Made by a program: the position numbers and the translations under genes. DNA of 64,000 nucleotides. Source: Aquatica leii. Its lineage: Eukaryota > Arthropoda > Insecta > Coleoptera > Lampyridae. How positions within the stretch are numbered: position 1 is the first letter of the stretch; every line of letters starts with the position of its first letter. The stretch lies in assembly GCA_035610365.1 (NCBI GenBank), contig CM069432.1, positions 221,734,532 to 221,798,531 on the forward strand, written 5' to 3'. This document shows positions 38,420-49,992 of this stretch, in pieces. Under the pieces are notes generated by a model. It made no database searches and was not told where the DNA came from. It saw only the letters and a list, made by a program, of their open reading frames with translations.

Positions 38420-39130
38420 TCTTTTGCAAATCTGTGGTGACCTCAAGATTATTCACATATTACTCGTCCTGCAAAGAAAGTTTACCAAATATTGTTGTTT
38501 TGTCTGTGAGTTAACCACAGACACAATATTATCAAACAAAAGAATGACACCCACGAACCAATATAATTCCTGGAAAATTTAGAAAGCTTGAGCCGTTAAT
38601 GGATTCTAATTTGGCAATTCTACCCTATTTACATATTTAATTAGAATTGATCAAACAATTTGTAAAAGCACTAGAAAAACCAAGCAACTGTTTTAAATAC
38701 TTAAGAAATACGTTTCTAAAGCGGTCTGATAAAAATAAATTGTGCGGAAATATTTGTTGGTTCATAAATTAGAAAGCTTTCCAAAGATAAAAATTTTGAT
38801 TATACTAGGAATGACTTAATGCTGACAGCATACACTTCTTTAAAAATATTTTCAAACATTTTGTGGGAACCAAAAAAGTGGAAACTACCAATATATCGTT
38901 GCTAATCTACTAAAAAACTATAAAAATTTAGTGTGCTGAATGTCACTCAAAGTTCATTTTAGTAGTCCTATTTGATTTCTTTCATGCAAATTTAGGAAAG
39001 ACGAGTGATGCACAAGGGGTTAAAATTCTGTCAAGATATCAGGTAGGTGGGATTCCGTCATAATGGAAGATTATTGCTGATTTCTCATCAGAAAAAGCCA
39101 TAGCCAAGAAAAAAAGAAGAAATAACTCTA
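38420..39130 (+). pseudogene. relic of an unnamed multicopy insect protein
   Basis: Readable blocks in shifting frames: LVDSN-like and LELIKQFVKAL (about 38595-38675), CFKYL, FVGTKKVE (about 38860), a H-S/H-F-like stretch near 38950, NLGKTSDAQGVKI (about 38988-39025), and ADFSSEKAIAKKKRR near 39080-39115. Order and wording follow a family I know only as uncharacterised, repeat-like proteins of insects and cnidarians, usually with a C-terminal MADYCW...RK motif; that is recalled, not looked up. Several stops and frame changes show it is dead. It resembles the 5.5 kb and 28 kb relics only in being a multicopy unnamed type. Confidence 0.5.
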
Positions 39131-42121
39131 TTTATGCAAAACTTTGGTAAGTCAGATATTTTCCTTTATGTACAGTTAAGTGTTTTTGTATTTGTGATAC
39201 CAATTAAACGTTTTAGAATTTGTGATGTCAAGATTCTTGTACTTATTTATTTTTGTATAACTTCTGTTTAAGAAAATTTGTAAATACAATTACTATTTAT
39301 ATTCATCTATTGGCGGAGTATGATTACGACTCTAAAACTAAACGTGGTTGTAAAATTTTAAAGTTTTTGGTTATGCTTTCAGCTATAAACTGTAAAAACT
39401 ATACACCCATTTTTACAACAGTTATTCAAAAAAGGTTAAAAATTGTCTGCTAGTGTTAACGTTTAAAATTTTATTGGAAATACATAAGCACCCGCTATAC
39501 AATATTAAAACCAATTTCTACTTACAAAAATTACATCTTTATGGGAAAAGCATTTAATAATATAGATATAAGATTAACTATTAATGCAATCAATGATGTC
39601 TTAAATTAGAAAAAAAAACGCACTAAATTATTGATTGCATTAGAAGCATTTTATAAGCAAATAAAATTTCTATTTAAAAATTTCGTTTTGTACAAAGCAA
39701 TACTATAACATTTAAAAAAAGCTTCCTGTTAGTTTTTTGATCTGACCAATTAGAGTTAAGTTGTAATAAAGTTAGTTCTACTGCAACTTACGATTAATAA
39801 ACATTAAATTAAAACCATATTCTACTGAAATACTTATACTGCAAATAAATAAATATTTTTTGGTAAAATAAGGTTTAATTTCGTATATGCGACAGGAAAA
39901 AGTATTAGTTAAAATGTATTTATTTGTAAAAGTTTTGTTTGGATATATACACCAAAAAATTTTGTTTTGAAAATTGCAAGTTAATTACTCATTAATAATT
40001 TGTTACAAATAAAAAAACAGTATTTTATACAAAATATGCAACATTTTTAGATGTTGTTGATCTATAGGATGTTTTACCTAAATATTCCAAATCAATAGAC
40101 AATGTAATTTGAGTTCGCTTTGGAGTAAGTAATTTGTATGTATGTTTAAAATTGTATTTTACCAAGTTTAATAGAAATATGAAATAGACGTCATATTGTT
40201 TTTTTATACAAATTTTTTTATTGTTTAGTAGTTTACAGCAACTGAAGAAGGATAAGTACAAAAAAAGAACATTTAACAGTTACAAAAAAACACAAGAAAG
40301 ATTCAGTAAAACGGTGTCTGATAGATGTAATGACTGAATCTAAACTTTAAATTAAATTAACTTTATTGTGTTATCCTAATTTTTAACGTTTTATTCGAAC
40401 TATTGTATAGACATAAATTGTAAGCGACTACTAATAATAACGTAACAACTACCAACATTAAGATTACTATGAGTCTGTACCGTACTAGTTTATAAACTAC
40501 TTTAAATAAAAACCGAAAGTTATTTAAACTTACTAAACTAAACAGTTACACAATTACTTAATTTATATATACCTATATAATAAATAAATAATTAGTAAAT
40601 AAATAATGTTTACCTAATTAATGTATAATTTAAACTGTTTTTTCGTTTGGATGATTACCTTCATTTTTGGTACTATTTACTTAGCACTAATTGTAATCCC
40701 ATTTTATACCTTAAAATTTATCTGTTTACTCGCATCGCTTGCTTCTTTTTCTTTGTTTACAGCAAATCGTTTTGTCTCTTAATAAAATTTCATTAAAATC
40801 AATTTTCAATTGTAAAAGAACTTTTGATCTAAATAAAATTGAGATTATTGAAACAATTAGATTATTCTTTTGCAAAAATTTCTTAAGATTGTAAAATAAT
40901 AGAAACAGTGTATTGTTATTTGTATATATATTTCAAATAAATAACAAAATAATCTCAGCGGTTTCCCGTATTAAACAGGATGTCGTAAAGTAATCGCCGT
41001 GGTGAGTCACAATTTTTGTTATTACTATTATATGACACCATCGCAATGAATGATTATTAAACCAAAGTGTATCTTCTTGTGGAAATGATTTTCTCGATTG
41101 TTTGATTAGATCGTAAATTAGAGCAAGAAAGCCAACATAAAGTAATTCAGAAACCGTACATAAGCAACTAATTGAAATTAGCGATGCCTTTTGTGGAACT
41201 TAACAATTTCTCTTGGTGTTAGATTTAGTTTGAGGTATTAGTTACCATGGTTTCCTCATTATGTAAAATTGCAAATATAACAACGTTAATGTTAAAAAAT
41301 TATTAGCACACAAATTGTATTTTCCTTTATACGTATTTGTTTTTGTACATTAAATACAATTACAAATGTAATATGAATAAAATTATTTTAGGCAAATGTA
41401 AATGATTGAGAGAAAATTTAATTTACTTATTTACATGTAGCTTATAAAACAACCAAGAAAACAAAGAAATTTGTTTCTTCAAATTTAATTTGTTAAAAAT
41501 TAATGTGTATTAAGTGATTTTCGTACTTTCTTGCATGATTTTTTTACTTTTCTTTAAAAAGCTACATCATAATTACATCTTTAAAAGGTAACTTTGTGAT
41601 TTTCATATTAAAATACGCTATTCATTGAAAAGTAATAAAAAACGGGTATTAAATGCACATAGCAGACACTAGAAAGTAAATAATAGAATAAAGTTAATTA
41701 AAAACTGTACATCAAAAGCTGTTTAATGTCACCGTTAATAACGCAGCCACTGAAATACATTAATAATACACCTGCAAGAAACCATATTTTGCATCGACAA
41801 AAATTATTAGTATAAATATTCTGAAGACTGTAAAATGGACGAATTCAAGTAGAATAATTGCATGGAAATTGTATTAAATTTAGTATTGAAAACACGTAAA
41901 TGGACATTGTGACACCTAACATTTATCGTGCAATTTTACCTGATGCTGCAACATTAAATACTGTTAATGAGTTGAATGTATAGTATAAAACACGCACGTA
42001 TAAACAAACATGGATGAGGTAGCAACAGATGATCTAAGAAAAACCACAATGTCACAAAATCCACATTAGCAAATAAGAATTAACACAAAAGATCTAAAAA
42101 GATATTGTTACTGTAATTTTT
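39131..42121. other. AT-rich intergenic DNA
   Basis: No gene or repeat pair supported over about 3 kb upstream (in window order) of the host gene's last exon. Confidence 0.5.
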
Positions 42122-42261
42122 TTTTATTAATGTTCAAATGCTAACCCCAGAAATTCATTAGTTTATGAGCACCAAAGATCACGGACGTGCATGTGCTTCG
42201 GGCGTTACAGAGCCACTGAACCAGCGTCGCGGCGTCAGACCCACCCCCGATCGATTACCAA
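42122..42261 (-). CDS. candidate last exon of the kinase-site gene
   Basis: Acceptor CACAG is at 42266-42262. The 83 coding bases (42261-42179) continue the frame of the large exon (it ends in phase 1) and read VGNRSGVGLTPRRWFSGSV, then TPEAHARP and a TGA at 42181-42179. It is a GC-rich patch in AT-rich surroundings, and an AATAAA-type signal follows at about 42127-42122, as expected for a 3' end. Weak points are the poor pyrimidine tract before the acceptor and the lack of a known domain. It could instead be an alternative exon or non-coding. Confidence 0.45.
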
Positions 42262-42506
42262 CTGTGTTATCACAAATATTACTGAGATGCCGGCGCGCAC
42301 GTTAAAATTATGCATTGTTCAATTAATAAATTTATAAAACTTTTTTTAATGTTTTAACGTTATTTAGGAAGCGGTTTGTGTTTGTTATCAGTTAGCGGTC
42401 AAGACGTTACTAGAATTAATATCGTTAATTTTTACTACATGTGCACAAAGACTTTTATACTTTAAATAAAAACAAACTTAAAAATCATTAAATATAAATA
42501 TCTTAC

Positions 42507-44251
42507 CTGTTTGTGTACTGGAGTCAAAGAATGTACTTGTTGTTTCTACGGTCATAGATGCAATAGTGCCGTCCATAATTTGAGTGCACGAATCGCGTCT
42601 TCCTCGATATCTAGAAGTGTCATCACTTTGAGAACTTTGACGCCTAAAATTTCTACATCTAATCATTTCTTCAGTAGTTGATTGTCTTCGAAATCCTCTA
42701 GCAATTAATATTTCTTCTGTTGTAGATTGTCGTCTTATTGTAGGGCGGTGAGGTTCGGGAGGTGGCGGTATCGGTCTATTAGAAGGACTTGGGTCGCGCG
42801 ACGAACAACTTGATGAATCTGGTGAACGATGTACTCGTCGTCGTCCAGCAACACTAGTAGATTGTCTCCTTAATCTTCCACGTCTATGACGTCGCACCGG
42901 ACTTATATCTCGTTCCCCTGATCTGTCAGGACTTAAATGCGTACGAGAATCTCTTCTACCTCTAGAAGCCGAATCCGGACTTAAACTATCGCGTCTTGCT
43001 TTTCGTCCCGCATCATCAACATCTGGACTTAGTGCTCCTGGTTGTGATCCTCTTCTGTTATTGCCTCCGGGTAAACAACTTTCGTCATATGTAGTACTTT
43101 GACGTTGTAATCGCGACAACTTATTTGTAGCTCTTTCGGGACTGGCATTGCTTCTAGAATCTCGACGACCCAATCTACCACATTGAGTAGTAGAATCTCG
43201 TCGTGTTGCCAATAAAGGATGAGTTGGAGTTGTAGCTTGCACAGTCGGAGATGTAGCAGGAGGCGTAACACTAGAAGTAATTATAGTAGGTGGATGAATA
43301 GATTGAAGATCGGTTCCAATAGCAATAGTGTGGGAAGTTGTAGTTGCAATTGGAAGATTTATATGACTAGTAGAAGTTGTTGCCGTATTTACATTACCTA
43401 CAGGAACTGAATCGGAAGCAGTTGAAGAAGTAGATGGTCTTTGTTCTTGACGATAATATGAAGGCGTATCATTTATAGTACGCGAATCTCTTCTTTTCTT
43501 ATGTGTGGCTCCAATAACTTTTGGCGGAGGAGGAGTAGCAATTGTAGTAGAATCACGTCGTCCACTACGACCACTTTCTCCAGATCCTCTACGAGAAGTT
43601 CCAGTACCATGAGAGTGAGAAGCGGAATCTCTACGACCACTACGACTAGATTCTCCTGATCCTCTACGTGACCCCGAACTTGGAGTAATTACTGTAGTAG
43701 TTGTATTAGATTCGCGCCTCTGCCATAGTTTGGCAACTTCAGAACGAAAATCAGAAATGGCAGTTTGATGAGAGTCTCTACGTGATTTTGAACCAATACT
43801 ACTTTTTATACCAGAATCAGCGCTAGATTCTCGTCTTTTTCTTGTGTTGATACTGGGAGTCGGTCCGGTATCGGCAGTAGTCTGACGACCCCATGGTAAA
43901 CTTCTTGCTAGATCTGCTAAAGTCTCGCGCCTGTTTAACGGAGCTTTCTGTCGCGATTTTGTAGAACCCCCGCCCCATTCCCGTAAAATGTCGGTTAGTT
44001 GAGCTAAAGAACTTCGTCGACGCCGTGTAGTTCCCGTTGCTGGTGGTGATGTTTCTTGAGTTTCCGTTGGAGGAGAGATGCTGCATATTTGAGTTGCAGA
44101 ATCTCGGCGTCCACCTAATCGCTGACGAATTGTTGATTCTTCCAGTTGTTCTCTTACTAAATCGTCCCAACCGTTGCCTCCCTGCCATACCAAACCCACT
44201 TGATGAGACAATATCGGCAGATTGCAAACGAAGCAAATGGCCGTCATTGTC
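42507..44251 (-). CDS. large coding exon, Ser/Arg-rich protein with about 20 R-R-x-S/T sites
   Basis: The exon is bounded by acceptor TTATTTCAG at 44252 and donor ACAG|GTAAGA at 42507/42506; the open frame runs on only into intron at both ends. It encodes 581 residues, beginning near MTAICFVCNLPILSHQ and GLVWQGGNGWDDLVREQLEE. After that the chain is mostly disordered and dotted with about 21 R-R-x-S/T sites (RRDS, RRES, RRGS, RRQS), the consensus for PKA-type kinases, with S-P sites between. Two near-copies of RRGSGES..SGRRDS and of RRQSTTEE show internal duplication. There is a Thr/Ala/Pro/Ile-rich middle and a Pro stretch (PIPPPPEP). No transmembrane segment is visible. Codon use is far less AT-biased than the flanks, so selection is likely. 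I do not recognise the gene; a synaptic scaffold such as a RIM relative is one idea I cannot test here. Confidence 0.85.
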
Positions 44252-44523
44252 CTGAAATAAAAATAATTATTTAAATTATGTTCAAACAAAATTTAAATAG
44301 AAATAGAAAACCAAATAAATACTAGTGCTTATATAGCAGTTGTTGTGCATATGGCAGCCTACGCATGCTATAAAAATTATGCGGGTCCTCTATGGGATAT
44401 CTGTGCAAATACAGAGTAATTAAACACGCTCTGAAATATGCAAACAGATGTAACCAGAGAGTAACCTGTAAAGAGCGATGAGTGAATCTGCAAAACGTGC
44501 GGGTGCAGTGTGCGAGTGCGGAC

Positions 44524-44620
44524 CTGTAGTGGCGCAAGCGCGGCGAGGGTAGCTGCGCCATCGCTCATATTGTCGGCGCGGTTTTGTCCCTGCTCCAAGT
44601 CGTCCTGCCGTTGTTCTGCT
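44524..44620 (-). CDS. candidate first coding exon of the kinase-site gene
   Basis: Acceptor TTTTAAGCAG ends at 44621 and the exon would run to CTACAG at 44524. An ATG at 44561 opens MAQLPSPRLRHYR, whose last codon is completed by the first base of the large exon, so phase and frame agree. With the large exon and the candidate last exon the coding total is 1866 bases, 621 codons plus stop. The donor (CAG|GTCCGC) is weak, and the intron would be only 272 bases. The alternative is that translation starts at the ATG of MTAICFVC at 44247 and this GC-rich patch is untranslated. Other frames here are also open for about 70 codons, because the patch is GC-rich. Confidence 0.45.
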
Positions 44621-46785
44621 CTGCTTAAAAGAACACCACATCAAACATTTTAAGATTTCTAATGTCTACTAGGTTACTAAGTTGAATGTATGGAAGGATT
44701 CCACATAACTAAAACACCAATAATTAATTTTTAATTACCAAATACAGTCCCTTAGATTTATTTATTTTAATTATTTCATCGAAGAAACGCGACTGAGGTA
44801 ATAAAAGCCTGAATTCAAACATTTTCAGTGCTATAAAATTATATAATTCTTGTAATTAGAATTGAAAATTATTAGATACTTTACGTTTAATATTCTGAAA
44901 CACGATTAAATCAGACGAATTTTCGATGAAAACCAAATATTATTTAATTAAAAATTTTGATTTTTATGTAACGTAATGAACTATAAGATAAGTAAAATAT
45001 CCAATTAATTAAAAAAAATACTTTTTTAATTATGTGCTTCTGCATCTTTATCTAACTATAAATAAATTATATATTATTAGTTCTAAAACAATTACCTTAA
45101 TAGCAACAATTTGCTAAAAATAATTTATGGGTAAGATATTCAGTCACAAAAAAACTTTTTTTAGAAGACATTTAAATGCGTGTTTGTAAATGTTTTCAAC
45201 GTCCGGCTTTTAGTTATTTTTACTTTAACAAATAAATAACAATGCAAACAAATATTTTAGGCTATTAACAAAAAGATAAACACAATTTAGTTAAAAAGAT
45301 TTGTATCATGTTAGGTAAAAACAAAAGTGCAAAAATAATAACTACTACAATGACTATTACATAATAGGATAATCTATAACTCTAATCGGTTTTAAAGTGC
45401 AATTTTGCTCATTACTTTGTATATAATTTAACAACATAAAAATTTTGGTTTTAAATTTTCAATAAAAATTAGATAAACTGTTACTAGACAACAAGTAATG
45501 TAAAGTATAAGTTGCTAATTAGTTAGAGGTTACAAAAATTCATAATATAAAAAGAATAATGAACTATTGTTTTTTCTAATAAAATTTTTAATGTACACTA
45601 TTACGAAAAAAATGTTGTTATTTAATAATATGCTGTTTACTCAAAAATTAACAACAAAATTGTTTTAAACAATTAACAAAATTAGGATTTTTTTAAAAGC
45701 GAGAATTGTAGGAGATACGTATCTAATTAAGCATAAAAAATTATAAAATAAATATTACCTTAACTTCAAATATATTAAAAATTTGTATTTCTAGTAATTG
45801 CAGTGATGTGCAATTTTTATTAATTGTAGTCATTATTTTTAATTTAAAAAAATTAAACTACTAAAAAATTAGATAAAATTTCATTAAAACACAATTAATA
45901 TAAAATGTATGTATTTGATAGATATTTAAAAAAACTAAAACTTATGCTAGCAAATAGTAAAATTTACGTTTTTTATTATTTTTTCGCAACAATGAAGTTA
46001 ATGCAAGTTTTTAAACGGACATTAGAAAATTACTAACTAATCAGTCAAATTTCAAGACTTTTAAATTTATAATTTTGTTTTTAAAACACATTACTTATAA
46101 TTCTTTTAACGTCAAGTAAAGACATTTTTTGATCAATTAATAAAATGTATAAATATTTATTAGGAACAAAGTATTCGTTTTTGATAAGCCACAAAATTCA
46201 TTTAATAAATTACTGTATTTTTTTAAATAAATGTTCTGTTATTAAATATGTTTAACTAATAATATTTTTTTATTTATATAATAACGTTTTTAACCAAAAA
46301 AAATTATTTTAGTTTTTTTCCGTTCTGTACTCAATACAATAACTAGTCTCGCCGTTATTTTTTATACTTCAATTTCTACAAAAATTTAATTCAGACGAAA
46401 ATTAGGATTTTATTTTATATATATTTTATTTAATTAAAAAAAGTGTTTTTATTTCTAACTATTTGTACTGTATTAATTTTACGAATATTATAGTTTTACC
46501 AGGTTTAACATCAATGTAAAAGTGAAAGTGAATTAAGATAAATTAAGAAAATACCGTCTGATTAATTAGTTTCATATAGTATGCGTAAAATACATTTTTT
46601 AAGTTTACGAAACGCGATATTACATATAATTTATTTAAAAAATAACGTCTTTTATAATTTTAACGACCGAATAACGTTGTACTAACAGGTGGTTTACAAC
46701 CACCTTTCTTTTCACTAGAGTTAAAAATAGAGCTTTTGCGTAGCTTCTATCTTGCTCTAGATAACACAGAATTATATAAACTCAC
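44621..46785 (-). other. probable first intron of the kinase-site gene
   Basis: AT-rich sequence without readable frames, between the donor-like AA|GTGAGT at 46786/46785 and the acceptor at 44621. Nothing else recognised in it. Confidence 0.35.
46687..46705. repeat. perfect short inverted repeat
   Basis: AGGTGGTT and AACCACCT flank a TAC spacer. It lies about 80 bases inside the putative first intron. It may be a factor-binding site or a small hairpin. Confidence 0.7.
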
Positions 46786-47000
46786 TTAGTTACTAACACC
46801 AGCTAGCGCATTTTAAAGGTACCAGACAAAGCTTTTAAAGTAGTAAAGGATCATCGGGTAGCGAGCTGTATTTCGGTCAAACAGAAGCGCGGTCAGACTT
46901 AGACTGGGGGCCGCCAGGAAGCGTCGGGACGCAGTCGACGCTTCTCGTTCGTCTTTTGACGTCATTATTGATTCTCTTGATTGGTGCTGCTATAACGGCG
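46786..47000 (-). promoter_or_regulatory. candidate promoter and 5' untranslated exon of the kinase-site gene
   Basis: A GC-rich island in AT-rich DNA. It holds a perfect CRE palindrome TGACGTCA at 46957-46964 and, just upstream in the minus-strand sense, a CCAAT box (ATTGG on the plus strand at 46980-46984). A hairpin with arms GAAGCGTCG/CGACGCTTC lies at 46918-46944, and a strong donor AA|GTGAGT at 46786/46785 could end a leader exon. The arrangement suggests a minus-strand start near 46900-46940 responsive to cAMP through CREB-type factors, which would fit a protein full of PKA sites. That link is inference. Confidence 0.4.
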
Positions 47001-48349
47001 TTTACGAGAACTACGTTTACAAACCCAAATTATAGGTACAGGTAGATATATTTAGATACAGCTGCTTTATATTAAACGCTTATTAATTTATTATATTTAA
47101 GAGAATATTTATACACTAATTGATTTAGTTAACATTAATGCAGTTTAAATATGTGTAAAAAAACTTTAAACTGCAAAGATACAATAATAATTAATTCTTT
47201 AGCCTCTAATAATTCATATGTAGTATACTCTCGCTAAAAACTTTCCGTATGTGTTCGCATTTGATAAAATTTATTAATACACAAAACAAACAAAAGCAGT
47301 CCTTGAACAAAATTTATTAGATTCTGTTGTTGAAATTTGATCGACAACGAGATATTGTTATATTTAAAAGTGTATACGTGTACGTTAAAGTAGTATCTAA
47401 AATCAAATTTTGTGAAAATATATTACAGAGTGGTTTCTTAACGCAACAATCACAACTTTAAATGAGTTATATAATAAGATATTGTCACAATCTAATAATT
47501 AATTTTACACTTGCAAAATTAAATAATTTAATAAAAATTCTATATACTTTATCAAAAAATTTCTTTATATAATCAATTGCGATTTAGCAAAATATAATAC
47601 TTGTAATACGGTAAAACAATTAATATTCAAGTAAATTAAGATCATAGCAAGTAAATAACTATACATACACATAATAATTTTATTATTATGTCATTAGTGA
47701 AAAACATTTATTTATTCGTAAAATTTTAGAAAATGTTGCAGTTACTTTAGTAAAAAAATAAATGTCAAATAATTTTTTACTATAAAAACTAAACCAATTT
47801 TCTTCATTCTCTGTTTTATATACTATGTATGTACATGTATTTTTTAAATGTATCTTTTAAAAGATATAGATTCAATTATTTGCATTAGTCTGTTTTTTTT
47901 ATTATGTCTTTGAGTAAGTTGCATTTTTTACAAAGATGTTGATAAAGACTAAAGTAATTTTTCTGAATTATTATATTATGATGACAACGTTACTTTTGAT
48001 TGATTTTGATATATAAATGATAATGAGAGAACGTTTACAAAACAATTTTTGTAAAATATTGACCTTAGAACAAACGTTTTTAAAACGATAAAAAATAGTG
48101 CGTTTATTAGTTAAATTATTTAATTTCTTTTATTAAAACTCTAACAGGTGTTATCGAATATTTTAAAAAATATACAAGCAACTTTATCGACGTAAATAGA
48201 ATAAAAAATTAAACATAATGGCAAAATGTTAAAACAACCAAATATGTGTTCGATGTAATGACACAAAACATTTTTGAATTCATCTTTTATTTGAGTAACG
48301 AGTAAATGCAAAAGAAAATGTAAACTGTAAAATGTGTAGTCACTATACA
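47001..48349. other. AT-rich DNA upstream of the putative promoter
   Basis: No gene recognised. Confidence 0.5.
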
Positions 48350-48706
48350 GAAATCTCTCAAAAATAGTTTGAAGTTTATGTTGACAATTGCGCAAAAGCT
48401 GTCAAAAGAGGCTTACAAACGCAAAAAATTAGGATTTATGTTAAGAGCAATAATAATTATTTATTTAACGAGTTCCTGTGTAAATTGGTGGTTTTTTATC
48501 CACATTTTTAAACACGACTGAAACAAGGGATTTAATGCCCACAAACAAACGCCCAATTTTGGTAGAAATTAGTTGAATTTTATTGTTCGAACAGAAACTA
48601 CGAAGCTCTGAAAGTTTCAAATCTCTCAAAAATAGTTTGACGTTTATGCTGACAAGTACGCAAAAAATGACAAAGACGGTTTACCCAAGCAAAACATAAT
48701 TTATGA
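48350..48706 (+). repeat. diverged direct repeat pair
   Basis: 48350-48440 and 48619-48706 share AAATCTCTCAAAAATAGTTTGA, here given as AATCTCTCAAAAATAGTTTG, then GTTTATG(T/C)TGACAA, GCGCAAA/ACGCAAAA and a common end TTTATG. They look about 75-80% identical over 88 bases with a 178-base spacer. Neither has an open frame; possibly fragments of one unclassified element. Confidence 0.7.
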
Positions 48707-49879
48707 CAGCGTAGTTACGTAATGACATAAAACTTTAAAGCAGCAAAACAATAAATCAAGACGTAAAACTATGATTAATAATCATTATTATTTTAGTAGA
48801 AGTGTGTGTCTGGTAGAAAATACATTTAAAAGTCCCTAAGATTGTATCAGAATTAAAAAAACACGATTTTAAAAACTTTTTAAATTCAAATACTAAAAGT
48901 ATTATACTATATTTTGGAGTTGATAAGCAAAAGAATCCCAAAAGGCGAAACGGCCGTCCAATAGTTCACTCTGGGGGCATTTTTACATTTACATTGACAT
49001 TGCTACAATTTGAATTACGCGCGTATAAAATCAGTTTTTAACGTTGCCATCTCTATAGCCATTTACATACTGTTGATAATATTTGTTGCTGCCTATGTTG
49101 CATATAGTCATATAAACTAACCTAACATTTTAAATTGAAGGTTAAAGTTGACCGATTTTTTTTATTTAATTTTTTTTTAGAAAAATATTTAATTTTGAAA
49201 AAAACAGCAAAACATATAAGGCATAATAAAGACTGAATTTATTGCATACTGCAATTTATTGCAATTCTTGTTAGTTTGTAGTACATTTTCTTAATATTTT
49301 GCAATTTTATAAAATCTTATATTTTTATAAAATGTTCTAATACTAATTTTTCAATTTTGGACTTTCCCGTTGTTAATAATTTAATAAAGTAGAAAAAGTA
49401 AAATTATAAATTCCATAATTGAATTTGTAATTATTACATTAATGACAACAAAAAATGAGCTAAAATAATGTTGTTTATAGAGTTCTTATCGTCAGTAATG
49501 ATTCATTAAAATGACGTAGTGCAAATGATTAACGCCGAAAATCCCCTTCTTAATTTAGTTTACGTTTTCATTTCAAAGAGTTAGATGGAAGCATCTATAT
49601 TTTACAGTGAACACCTAAAACAAATATTAAATGCGATTTTTAGCTTACAAAACGACGTATTCTTAATTAAGTAACTTAAAAAACTGCTTCTAACAGTATT
49701 TTAAAATGTGTATTCACATGCATAAAGGCACATGGTCTTAAACAATTACTGCACTAAAAAAGTCAAATAAGCCGTTTGTTTGAACGTAAATAATTGTTAC
49801 CCTTTTTTAATTAGAAAGAACACCCAACATCTCAGTTACAACGATAACTTTTTAATAATGCGATATAAAATAAGGATTA
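48707..49879. other. intergenic DNA
   Basis: A GC-richer spot at 48940-49130 has no readable frame. Nothing else seen. Confidence 0.45.
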
Positions 49880-49992
49880 CATACCTTCTTGCAATTCTGT
49901 TCTGCGCGAGTTAGTATGCGCGCATTACCACGCAGTGGCTTACAGAATTAACTCAAAAAATATAAGTAAGCGGCCGTAACATGGCGACCACC
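49880..49992 (-). repeat. candidate 3' LTR of the Bel/Pao fossil
   Basis: TGTTACGGCCGC, read on the minus strand from about 49992, follows the end of the integrase by about 115 bases, and LTRs of this group usually begin TGTT. With no matching copy upstream, the extent is a guess. Confidence 0.4.

Noticed and set aside
42179-42300. tRNA or tRNA-derived SINE in the GC-rich patch
   Set aside because: A GGTTCAGTGGC-like piece is present, but no cloverleaf arms or proper A and B boxes could be placed.
43029-44236. Other-frame openings over the large exon
   Set aside because: The RRxS frame has splice sites at both ends and by far the longest opening; the others are shadows of its GC-richer sequence.
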